The notes beneath the pieces were generated by a model. That model had not been told where the DNA came from. It made no database searches and worked only from the letters and a program-made list of their open reading frames with translations. Below are positions 1-11,600 of a DNA stretch of 64,000 nucleotides, in pieces. Both the position numbers and the translations under genes were made by a program. The first letter of the stretch is position 1. The number at the start of each line of letters is the position of its first letter. Source of the stretch: Gyrodactylus bullatarudis (lineage: Eukaryota > Platyhelminthes > Monogenea > Gyrodactylidea > Gyrodactylidae). The stretch is from assembly GCA_012064415.1 (NCBI GenBank), contig SSNU01000110.1, positions 1-64,000 on the forward strand. The letters run 5' to 3'.

Positions 1-222
1 AGTGAATCACAGTATAGTGATGAACTAGCAGCAATTAATATCAAAGTATATAACAATCACAGTATAGTGAAATAGAAAGTTATAAAGTGATATTAAAGTC
101 GAATTGGAGAGTAAAACAAGAGCAGAAAAACAAAGTGTACAAAAGAATAAAAAATAAAGAATTGTTATAACAAGCCGCGGCGCGGCATTCTTTTCTCTGA
201 ATTCAAATACAAACACGCTTAA
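1..222. other. Window edge, no gene seen
   Basis: AT-rich sequence with no supported gene. A 16-base direct repeat (AATCACAGTATAGTGA) occurs at 5-20 and again at 55-70. A short GC-rich patch (CCGCGGCGCGGC) sits just upstream of the ORF starting at 223. Confidence 0.4.
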
Positions 223-654
223 ATGGAAAATTTTAACATTGATTCTGTTTTACCCCCAAAGGTCCCTAATGTCGATGAGGAGTCCCAAGACAGTAGGTTT
301 AATGGTTCCCTGCCGGATAGCAACCCTGTTAATACTTGGTATCAACTATTGATGGATCCCAAAATCCAACAGGCCCTTTCCATTCCCGGAATGCAAACGT
401 TGCTGAATCTAAAAGGACAGTTCTTTCCTTTACAAATCTCTCTGCTAAAGTTACTTTTGAACTTGAAAAAATTCAAAGAAGGTTTCTCCGCTCCAACCTT
501 GGCCCTCTATCTTAAAGATTACTTCTATCTAAAGCCCAACTCTTTCCATTGTGGTTACGCAGGCTTTCATTTTCCATCTCCCTCCAAACTCAAACTAGGG
601 AGGACTCTCTATCTCCACATCACACCAGGAATCATATCAAATTCACCTCTCTGA
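223..654 (+). CDS. Unrecognised ORF, possibly partly LINE-derived
   Basis: An open frame of 143 codons. I do not recognise it. The first 66 residues are polar and Pro/Asn/Asp-rich; the rest is hydrophobic and Leu/Phe-rich and does not look like a normal continuation. The other forward frame from 420 to about 488 reads LSAKVTFELEKIQRRFL, which resembles the segment after the fingers/palm of LINE reverse transcriptases (pattern: lekiqrrFL). That frame meets a stop at about 492, then stays open to 845. So the region may be a decayed LINE, or a short real gene fused to one. No splice partners or homologous motifs could be identified. It could also be a chance ORF. Confidence 0.25.
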   Translation: MENFNIDSVLPPKVPNVDEESQDSRFNGSLPDSNPVNTWYQLLMDPKIQQALSIPGMQTLLNLKGQFFPLQISLLKLLLNLKKFKEGFSAPTLALYLKDYFYLKPNSFHCGYAGFHFPSPSKLKLGRTLYLHITPGIISNSPL

Positions 655-1309
655 TTACAAACACCAAATGCCTACATTATCACAAAATTGATATTTATTG
701 TCTCACTGGACTCCAAATCAGAAACATTTGCGCCTTTCTATTCATGTTGATCCCAGATTCTTCAGATTTAAACTCCAATTACTTCGAAAAAACTACTAAT
801 TGTGATTTATTATTTATGCATTACGATTCATTCTATCATCATTGATCTATATATTTTTTAATAAAACCTTTCTATCGAAAAAATGTTTCGTTAACAAGGC
901 TTGGCCTATAGCCAAAGGAAAAAAATGGCCTGTCAAGTTTTTCTCCTATCTTTCGGCGGAGAGCTGAGCTTTTTAGATTGTTTAATTGCCCCTTTTTACC
1001 CAATTATGTTATAGTGAATGGCTTGAAAACCTGTTAAGTTCTCCTCAATTCGAGTGTTTAAAGAAAACACTTTGAAACGAATAAAGTGCTTGATATCTTA
1101 GAGAAATAAAGAGGCTTAATAAGTTTTTAAATATAGAAGATAGATAACCACAATTATTTTTGTAATTTTTAAATATAATCTCATAATTAAATAAAAATCT
1201 ATTATATATATATATAGATACATAAAACTATCTGAATAGAATATTATAGATAAGACACTAAAACAGAGCCTGGAATACATCTTAGCAGCTCCAAGAGCTG
1301 ATTTTATTG
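655..1309. other. Non-coding, nothing recognised
   Basis: AT-rich stretch. The frame carrying the LINE-like motif of the preceding region stays open to 845, but I see no family resemblance there. No RNA gene or repeat recognised. Confidence 0.3.
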
Positions 1310-1640
1310 AACATTAGCTTCTCAGCAAGAAGTATCTGCCAAGACAATCATCAAGTGCCGAAAGTTATTTGATGATAATTTCCTTCAATACAACCACAAT
1401 ATGACTGGAGGAGTTGGTATGACATTTGATGTTGTCGAATCCCATTTGTTCAAGAGGAAATACCACAGAGGTCGAGTCCTTGCCTATTAGCACTTCTGGG
1501 TCGTGGGAGCTATCTTCGTAGAAACAAGACAAGTGAGGCTACAAGTTGTTACTCACAACTTGTGACTCAAAGACCTCAAGATGCATTACATGATTTTATT
1601 CGAAGATCGATAACAGTGAAGTTAGGGCCTATTATAATTT
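1310..1640 (+). pseudogene. Decayed Merlin (IS1016-like) transposase
   Basis: Conceptual translation in the frame of position 1419 gives an N-terminal segment resembling the helix-turn-helix/linker of Merlin transposases (SAKTIIKCRKLFDD), then the catalytic-core hallmark ESHLFKRKYHRGR, a stop, and HFWVVGAIFVETRQVRLQVV. This matches the DDE_Tnp_IS1595/ISXO2-like domain of Merlin DNA transposons, where the acidic residue just before S-[HL]-F-K-R-K-Y is catalytic. Three in-frame stops (after VLAY, after THNL and after FEDR) and the lack of a start show it is inactive. No terminal inverted repeats were identified. It lies between the unclear ORF at 223 and TMEM11. Confidence 0.7.
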
Positions 1641-1760
1641 AAAATTTCCTAACTCCTTACTTACACACACCTTCTCGTTTGCAGGTTATGTTACTTTCAA
1701 TCCCAACTATCAATTAGGCTTCAGTGAAACAGCTTTAATCATATCTATTTAATTTATATT

Positions 1761-2369
1761 TCAGATAAGAGCAAAGCAATGTATTTTCAATGTATAAATC
1801 AATGAGAATAGCGTTAACATGTTATGGATATTTTTTCTGATTGTAGTGTCTTTTTTCACGATAAAGTATAGTTTATCATCTATTTTGCCGTTTTTATAAT
1901 CATCATCAATTTTTTCGCTATGTAATAAATTGATAAAATTGGTCGGTAGGTCTTTAATTGTTCTAACAAATTGGTATTTGAATAGCAAATCCTTCTTTTC
2001 CATGATGTGAAAAATCGATGCTGAAAATAATGCTATCAATGTAGAAATAGTTCCTGCACACAAAGTAATTGATTTAGGATTAAATATACTGTCACTAATG
2101 ATCATGCTTCCAACTTTCATTTGAAATGAAATTTTTGAACTTATGAATGTTAAGATTATACCTCCAATGCTCAGAAGAACTGTAGCCTTATGTAGAAAGT
2201 TTCCCGATCGAATACAGTTGAATATCCTCTTAGCTAAACTGTCTGATTCTATAATTATCAAATCTGCATTTCTTGATATAAGTTGATCGATCTCTTTCTC
2301 TTGAAGTTTTAATGAATGATCCGAATTTTTCCTTATTATTGCAAATTTGTTATTGATAACCCAGTGCAT
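1761..2369 (-). CDS. TMEM11: TMEM11-like mitochondrial inner-membrane protein
   Basis: Single-exon gene of 202 residues, close to the usual ~190 of TMEM11 (Drosophila PMI). That family sits in the mitochondrial inner membrane and shapes cristae with the MICOS complex. The match is visible in order: a region ending in I-I-I-E, the segment GNFLHKATVLLS (family: GNCLHKTAVL), two hydrophobic helices at about residues 60-82 and 98-120, a KYQ motif after the second helix, then VKKDTTIRKNIHN (family: VRKDDLHRKRLHN) and a short C-terminal hydrophobic tail. The loop before VKKD is longer than in vertebrates. The start codon at 2369 is the first Met. The gene is head-to-head with lgl, 286 bp apart, so a shared promoter is likely. 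Confidence 0.85.
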   Translation of the reverse strand: MHWVINNKFAIIRKNSDHSLKLQEKEIDQLISRNADLIIIESDSLAKRIFNCIRSGNFLHKATVLLSIGGIILTFISSKISFQMKVGSMIISDSIFNPKSITLCAGTISTLIALFSASIFHIMEKKDLLFKYQFVRTIKDLPTNFINLLHSEKIDDDYKNGKIDDKLYFIVKKDTTIRKNIHNMLTLFSLIYTLKIHCFALI

Positions 2370-2655
2370 GATTTAACACAAACTCAAGCTTGTGGTAATT
2401 GTAAGATCACCAGGTTTTAAAGCAGTAAGTAAATCAAATTGATTTAATTTTCTATAGAACTCTTTATCCCCGCTCTATAATAGAGGCTCTATTTCTGACT
2501 GTACATATTAAAACAAAATATGTTTTTCCTAGTCTGTTGTTTGTACAAATCCATATTTCAAAGTTTGTAAATAGTATTTACTAAATACTAAATAGTATAG
2601 TTTACTAAATACTATTTATTTACTAATTAATAATATTATCGAAATAAATTTACCG

Positions 2656-5600
2656 ATGGCTTCAAAATTCTTCCAGTCATTTAGAAAACAGTCTAATCCT
2701 CAAATTGTCCAAAAACGAGATTTTACTCTAAATGAATCTCAGGGTAAATATTTTAATGTCAAAGTAATCCTATGTTCTTAATTTATCTTTTAAGAATACA
2801 GATTATGGATTTATTGAAGAACCTTCGTCCGTATCATATGATCCAATACTTGAATTATTAGCTATTATAAATAAAGATGGAAAAATTCAAATTTTCGGCA
2901 AGCCTGGTTTTCTTGTTTCGGGATATGTCAAAACCAACTCGCCACCTCTCCAAATATATTTTGTGCCAGGAACAGTAAGAAATACTAGTTAATTTTTAGT
3001 TTAAAATAATCATACTGACAATTACTGATGACATTCATGTAATAAGATTTGGAAACGAATCTCGCATAGTTAGTTTAGTTGAAGAAGCATTTTGTCCGGA
3101 AATTTCAATAGAAATGCTTCGTATAATCAATTCATCTGAGTCATATTCAACTTCCATTGCGAATATAACTGCCATGACTGTTTCATCTGATGGATGTTAC
3201 ATATATATTGGAAATGAATGTACTGCAATCGCTATCATACAAATTGAAAAAATATCCCAAAATCTTCGTTTAACAGAATCAGAAATGTATGAAAATAAAT
3301 TTTTTCGTGCCTGCATGAAAGATCAAAGAAGTTCACAATATTTGTCTCACATAAATGGAGCTGTTGTTATTTTATTAGAGAGACCTGGTCATCAAGGCCA
3401 ACTTCTAGTTGGGTTTTCTACTGGTTTATGTCTGATAATGGACTACAGGAAAAGAAACTTGATTGCGTTATTACCTTGGAATCATCATCTAGAGAGCGCT
3501 GCTTGGTGTGGTGGAAGTGGATATCCAACAAGTAGTAAGTTTTCTTATCATTATAATATGATATCGGAAATTCTCTTTTCAACAAATACATGTATGTATA
3601 TTTGAGTTATACATTTTTTATTTGTATTTAACTATCGATTTTTCGATTTTTTTTCAAAATGGGCTGTTTAATTTTACATAAAGCTTGCTTTACCTCTTTT
3701 TGAATAATTTTTTCTCTAATCAGTTAATATTTCAATGTTTTATCTTCTCAAAATTTTTTTAAAATATTGATTGCACGACATACAATCATTCATACAAAGT
3801 TACTCAATGAATTTTCGAATTTGAAATGTGTTCTTTTATTTTATCGAAAAAATTTTTAGTGGGCCAAACAGCTGCAACACCTCCTTGTGAACTAGGGGAT
3901 CGATTGATATGTAGCTTTTCAGATGGATCCATGAGTGTTTGGCCTCTTCAGAGAATCGCCGGAGATAATAATGTCAAATTTATTGAGGAATCAGTACCCA
4001 TTTTGACTATGGAACAGGCACCTTTAATGCCATATGGTAAACTAATCCTCCAATACTGCATTAGTATTTTATTTATTTTGATAAAATTTAGGTCCTTTTC
4101 CTTGTGAAAAAATTACAAAAGTTCTTTGGTTGCCTTCATCCGGGTGAGTGTATTTATTATTTTTTTTACTTTTTGGGTTTGTTTTATAACATTTTTATCT
4201 ACCAATGATACTCTTATAGTGAGCAGTAGTAGTGTGATTTTTTTCCGAGCAACTCATGAGAGTACTTTCTTTTCTGATAGAATTTAGTGCTCAGATCATG
4301 TTTTGCATATTATTAAAGCGTGAAAATCATCCTCCATTATGGCATTGCCCATTTTTCCCACAATATTCCACAGACATGATAAAACAACGGAATTTACCTT
4401 GAAGGCCCTCTTGATGATAAGATTACTATTTTTGAATATGAAACTTTAGAAACACGTTAAATAGCCAAGATATTTCGGATTTTAGTGATTGCTTAGTAAA
4501 AATTCATTTAATATTGAGGGGCGATTTGAAAAATTCTGGATTTTTAAAATTGAATGACATAATGACGAAGCATTTTTGACACATAATTCAATACTTCAAA
4601 ATACTTGGAATTGATAATTATAAATGAGAATTATAATTCTGGTTGGTACAAAAATAAAGTTGAAAATTTCCCTCTACCCTAATGAGCAGAGAACTTCCAA
4701 CTTGCTCTATCTTTCTAAATTCTTTTTTCATGTTGTCTCTATAAAAATTAACTACAGGATTTGTTGACTTTACATTTTAAGAAAATTTTAAAAACACCTT
4801 CTAATTGAAATTTTTTTAGAGGTGGTATTACCGCATTAATTGGTGGAATGCCAAGTTCAACTTATAAAGAAAAGAGTACAATAAGTTTATTACGTGGCAC
4901 AAATATTGACAATGCAACAAAAATGAATATGATTAAAGCTCATAGGAGAGCCAATGAGATGGGATTAACGTGTACAACAGCCCTTGAGAATATAAATAAA
5001 ATGCCGCCTGTTCAAGTTTTTGATCCTGATGCTCCAGAACACGTCTGTTTTGAATTAAGTAGTAAACTCATTGATGCAATACCGATTGGGCCAGCATGTG
5101 GTCCCATTCAAGGTCTATTTCTCTTATGCAAAGAAGAGGCTCTACTCATAGATCTCGAATCAGAAAAATGGCCTCTCTTTAAATTGCCTTATTTAAATTG
5201 TCTCCAAAGTTCACCAATTATATCAATGCATCTAGCTTCAGACGTGAGAATAAAAACTCTAAAATATTTGTACAAAGATTTAAAGCTATCTCCTATAGGT
5301 TAATCAATTTTTCATTGATCAACTCAATGACTATGCGAAGATTGATGATAATAAAAAGAATTGGAGCACAAAACCTTGGCCTATTCAAGGAGGTGATGTT
5401 GAAATTATTGGTCAAAAAATTGATAATAATGATGTAAGTGTTAAACTCTTGTTATTATTCCTGTTATCTTATAAAATTATAAGTTATAACTTATAAGTTG
5501 AGCCTCAGAAAAAAAATAAAAAATTGAAAAATAATATTTTTAGATTTCAAGGTATTTTTAATAGTACTTTATCGCGAATTTACCAAAAACACTTTCATAA

Positions 5601-8600
5601 ACTTTTTATAAGCAAACCGAATAAAAATATGAAAAAACCAATTAATGTTTAAATTAAATTAAAATATCGAGATAATTTCAAAATAAAATGGAAGATTATT
5701 TTTGAGCAAATTGTTAAACAATGAAAATCATCTCTATACCTCAAAAAATTTGGATCGAGATCGTTGATATAGATGAAATACCACGCTATAATAATGTATT
5801 ATTTTTCAAAATAATGCATTTAAGATCTTAAAACTTTGAAACCTGATGCCATAATAGAAAAATTTATGGGTTAATTCCAAAAGTAGCCCCAAGTGGGAAT
5901 AATCCTAAAACTAACCCCATTCTAGACATTTTTTCTCACATTTAGCCCCAAATTTTTCCAAAATTAACCACATCGTAATTAAGTTCATTGAATTCTGAAA
6001 ATTTTAACTTTTTTGAAATATTTGTCTTAAATTATTCTCAACTGAATGCATCGGTTATATTAGGTTGTGCGATAGTAAAAAATTTGATTGAATCCTCTTC
6101 TATGATCGGCATGTTTATTCCTTAAGAAGAGTAGTTTATGATGAACATTTCCTACTCTCAGCTTTTAACATGATTAAAGATAAATATGACATTATGAACT
6201 GTGATAATCTTCACTCTATAAAGACCATAATGAGTCATATTCGCTCTAAAATAGACTATTCTATTACTCTATTATATCTCGATCTTCACTAAAATTCCAG
6301 AATGATTATTGTAAAAATTTTGAGATTAACATGCCAGTTACAATTTACAAACTGATTCAATTGTCTCATGTGCGATATTTTAAAGAACACTCATCCAGCT
6401 ATGATTTTTATTTTTTCAAGAAAACTAGATTAACATTTTTATTTATTTTTTATATTTTCCATTGTACATATTAATTACTCTATTTAATACAGATTAAATT
6501 TCTAACAAAAAACATAATAAGTAGTGGGACTCCAACTTGAACAAAAATTTTATCCTTCGAAACTAAAATGAATCCCAACAAATTTGGTACCATTAGAAAG
6601 ATAATTAATTTGTTTGAACTTATTAGATATTTCTAGAATTGAAAAACATCAATATTTTTGATTATTTTGATTAGAAAGGTTTTCGGCAGATTGCCAGATA
6701 GGCGTATTGCTTGGGAACTGGGCCATCAGAGAACTTTCAAATTCATAAATCCTTTTTTAAAGATTCAATTAAGCGTTCTAGAGCATTCAGGTTTCATTTC
6801 GTCTTGGATAAAAATATCCGAGATTCTGTAGGCTCATTTCTCTTCAGGACAACACGAAACCCCATTTAAGAAAAGAGATAAAAACTTTTTCTCAAGAGGA
6901 GCACTTTGATATCATAGCTCATTTCCCTAATAGTCTTTATCTTACGCCGTCTGATAATCCTCAATTCAAATCTCTAGAACCTTTTCTTAAGGTCAAAAAT
7001 TCCAAATCAAAAGATGTGGTAGAAAATGGATTTAATCCCCTTCTCAAATCTTAATTTGATGAATTCAATGCTTATGGGATTATAAAACTAAAAAATCTTT
7101 AGAAGACATATCTTTATTCATCAGGAAACTATTTTCACTGATGTCCAATTGATCTTTCTCAAGTTTTCTTTCAATAAAATCAGTTTTTGTAATCAGTCCC
7201 ATTACTTATCGCACAACCTAATAAAGATTATGTTTATGAATTTTAAAATTTATTTATTTAAATTTAGTGTTTATTATCACTATGAATTATTAATTATAAT
7301 TTAAAACATTTTTTTATAAATCTTTTTTTTCAACGATGGATATGAATTCTATGTATTCTCGGACAAGTTATTGCTTTTACAATAATCTTTCATTATTTCA
7401 TCTGATGACTTTGCTAACTGTTGGGAGCTCCTATTCTTCGAAAGAGGAAGCCAAAAAATTCATTTACGATTATTCTATTGTCCCTCAGAAATCATTCAAA
7501 GTTAAGAAAAATAACGACAAGTGCTATATTTGGATCTATGTTGTTAAAGATTGTGAAATGGAGAAATATGAGCAACCTATTTTTAATTGTTAAAAGTGAT
7601 AATAAAAAAATAATATTAATATTTCAAAAGAGTTGATATTTTCAGAATTACGATGGGGTTAATTTTGGAAAAATTTGGGGCTAAATGTGAGAAAAAATGT
7701 CTCGAATGGAGATAGTTTTAGGATTATTCTCAGTTTAGGGCTACTTTCGGAAATTTTGGAATTTCATGGGGCTACTTTTGGAATTAACCCAAAATTTATA
7801 GTTTTAAATGATTTTCAGAACAGAGAGAAAAGCTGATTAAAATAAGCATTGTGATACTTTTTCGCGGCTCTAGTTATATGCTATAAGATAATTACTAATT
7901 ATATTTGAATACAGATAGCTAAAATTCATTTGATGAATATTTTTTGAATTCCAAATTGAAGCATGTGCTTATGATCTATTGAAAAATATGGGAATTTTAA
8001 AATTTTATGCCTTCGTCAAGTTTCCACTTTTTTGAACTTTTTAGATTTTTATATAAACAGAAATTTCTTATTTTTCCTTAATCCACTCTGTAGGGTTTTG
8101 AAATAGAGAATTGGAAAAGCAATCTTTGGTTTTCATATCAAACGTTCGATATGTAGGGGAAGAAGAACATACAGTCAAGCAGCAAAGGGTCTTCACGCAT
8201 AGTGGAATGAAAAATCGTCAAGAGATTTTTATGTATGGTGGAATGTTTTGATGTATGCTTCGGTCTATAATGTAAATTTAGGCCCCTACACAATTTAGTA
8301 CACATACCCATTAGAGAAAGACAATTTTTTTCCCCGGACACTTTTCTTTTTTATGCCTCAAATAGATTATCTATGCTCTGTAATTGCCGTATTCGAAAAA
8401 TAAATTTAAAAATTTTGATGTTTTGATATATCATTTCCCATTTTTCCTAAAATCGGTCATTTTTTCCAAATTGACTGGATTTTTTCAGGGTGTGTTCAGA
8501 ATATATTTGATATTAATTTGACGTGAAAATCTGGTTCAATAAGATCAAAGTTTGTCCAATAATTCAAAATTTATCATTTCTCGTGGTAGAATTCATTGAA

Positions 8601-11600
8601 AAAATGATAGCGCGAATTTGAAAATTTGACATTTTTGATTGAGATTATGCAAATCTAAATAAAATTAAAATCATAAGGTTCAAGAGGAATTATTTCTTCT
8701 TCTTTTATTTTCTATCAACTTGAACTGTTAAAAAATTTGTATTACCTTAATACCCATGTAAAGTTTTATATTGAGACGTACAGATTTTTATGTTGCCAAT
8801 ATGTAAAATAAATCTGAAGAGGCAACTTATTTACAGTGTAATTTATAATTAGTAGTTAAAATTCGTACGTCCCAATATAAAACTTGGATATGTGTACTAC
8901 AGTGTGTAGGGGCCTAAATTTACATTATAGACCGAAGCATACATCAAAACATTCCACCATACATAAGAATCTCTTGACGATTTTTAATTCCACTATGCGT
9001 GAAGACCCTTTGCTGATTGACTGTAATTTGAATTCAAGTTTTAGAAATCTTCTAAAAAATTATTCTCTCGATGTACTGATCATAAAAGGTTATGTTGAAG
9101 AGTCTTCAATGAAGACCTAAGATGATCAGTAGACATAAAAATAAATCCAGCCTTGTACATGACAACCACAGATTGATTTCTCAATTCTCCATTTCAAAAA
9201 ATCATAGTGAATCACTGTGTATGTACACTGTAAAGAGAGATGGAAGAATAATTTTTGAAAATTAAGTAGGAAATTAAAATCATTTCCATGATACACATGA
9301 TAGCTAGTGATTCGTAAGAATCCCTGCCCAATTTAGTAATTCTTTTATAATAGTTCATCATTTTGAGTGAGCCAAACGCTTTACTAATTACAATTTTATT
9401 TTTAGTTGAACCAACTTTACGCATCAAGTGAGGTCTTATTCACTGGTCATCAATCAGGCCATGTAAATATTTGGCTAGTTGGTCCAAATGGTTGTCTACG
9501 TCATGTTTATTCTCTGAATACAGCTAGATACTTTGAAAATGAGTTTGGAGCTCTCAATCATCAGGTGGGAAATAATATATATTTTTTAACTAAATGATAC
9601 TTCTAATACACACCATTCTTTTTCAGGGTAATGAATTTGGCGAAGAAAATTCTCCCTGGCCTCCGTTCAGAAATATTGGATCATTTGATCCATATTTTGA
9701 TGATGTTAGAACTGGGGTTAAAGTTGTCAAACTAGTCCATAACACTCTGATTGTTGGAACAGTCAGTGGTATTGTAAGTAAATTTAGTTAATTCCAAAAA
9801 ATATACTTTTCCTTCAAAGATTTTTTTTGCAAACATAACAAACCACTTAGAAGTTAGGAAGATGTATATAAATCTCAACAAGAATTGATTTTATTTAAAT
9901 TCCGTTAAATATCATGTTATAAAAAAAATTAAAAACTTTTATTGCGATAAAAGAATTCTATATTTCAACAAGAATTTTTAGATTAGCAGAGAAAATCTGT
10001 TGCACATCCGCTGATATATCGTCTAAATCCATGTGAGATCTAATTTCGAACAACTTGATATGGACAAATTTTTGTTTTTTACATTTTTCAGAAATTATTA
10101 CCAAACCTTATAAGAAAGGAAAATTTTTATTTTATGATTAACCTAACTAATTTTATCGGTTTCATTCGTTTATTCAGGTTACAATATGGAAATTCGACAA
10201 GGAAATCCAACCCATCGGATCATTCAATATCTACCGAGTTACATTGGTCAGAGAATCAAGTAGCTTTTCTTGGAAAGGTCAAAAACCTCTCAAAATTATA
10301 CCGATGGAAGAATTGGAATATTTCGAGAAAAACACTGAGAGGGCAACTGCTGAATTGACTCTATCATCAATTGTACAGATTTATCCCCCTGCTCCTATAA
10401 CTTGTATTTCAGCAGCTCCCATTATCATATCAGACAATGAAGAGATTGGACAAATAATTGGAATCGGTACAACTCACGGATATACCCTCATATTCCATCG
10501 AACAAATGTAAACAAGGTAATTACTGAAAAAATCGGTTTCTTAAGAATCCTCTTTAATTTCTTGTCACAAAGAGAAAATCAAAACGATGTCTACGAATTA
10601 AATTACTAATTTTATCATGACATTGAATCAGGCTGATTTTTATTCATTTGAACTATTCATTACTCCAAATTAATTTCTCTTATTTTAGTCATATACTCAA
10701 GATACTTCACCGAATATCATCCTCAAAGTCTGTACACTACCTCTCAATTTTGATGCATTAAAAGAAGCTGGTCATGGTGAAAGTTGGGCTTCACGGCGTA
10801 GTAAATATTTAAAGCAAAGTTTAAGAGATTCTTTTCGAAGACTTAAAAGAAATAAATCAACTTCTAGACAAACAGTCAATAATAAATCAAATTCACCTGC
10901 AAATAATCCTCCAGAAGAGCCTAAGAAGTTAAATCAAACAAATTTGATTTCAGACTCTCGAGCTGGTATTCGAAGAACAGTGACATCTGTAAGTGATTAA
11001 ATTTAAAAAATCTCTTCCACTTGACTTGATATGCATGATTCGTAGATATTTTTCTTAAAAATACATAAATGATTCTCTTTATTGAATTTACCTAATTTCA
11101 GATTTTTGGCTTCATTTCATATTTGTACAAATAAGAAAAATTATTGTAACTTATCATTAGTTACAAATAAATTAGGTTTAAAGCATGAAAATGATTTTAT
11201 TGTCAAAATTTGATCGAAATAAACGAATTGAATTAGCGAAAATTTTAGCTTATATTTCTATCATTTTGGAAACGTAGCAAAGCCTAAAATTTTTATGCAT
11301 TCGTAACTATCATCAATCATCGAAAAGGTTTTATTAATTATTTGGAGTGAAATAGATTCTTTTCGTGAAAAGTTGACTGTATCTGAGTAATTGATTTTTC
11401 TTTCTTATTTATCATATATTTTCTTTCAACCAATTACCAATTGCTAGGTATATTAATAATTTAATTAATCAATAACTTATTCGTTCATTATACTCTCACT
11501 TGGAGATCAACATTAACTTCCAATACAAAGTTACATTTCGAAACCAAGGCTTATAAATTCGATAATAATAATTATTTAAATTATAATTTAGATAACACGG

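Larger units (their letters stand above)
5868..7790. mobile_element. MULE-type element with 9-bp target duplication
   Basis: Both ends start GGGTTAATTCCAAAAGTAGC in inverted orientation. The inverted ends are long: about 103 bp on the left (5868-5970) and about 136 bp on the right (7655-7790, with an extra ~30 bp near its tip). The element is flanked on both sides by AAAATTTAT (5859-5867 and 7791-7799), a 9-bp direct repeat. Long terminal inverted repeats plus a 9-bp duplication are typical of Mutator-like elements. Inside is one decayed MULE-like coding fragment (7336-7593) and a nested mariner. Without the mariner it is about 0.77 kb, so it is non-autonomous. It lies in intron 7 of lgl. Confidence 0.8.

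Noticed and set aside
549..845. 98-codon + strand ORF overlapping the ORF at 223
   Set aside because: Same frame as the RT-like motif at 420-488 but itself shows no family resemblance; kept only as possible LINE debris.
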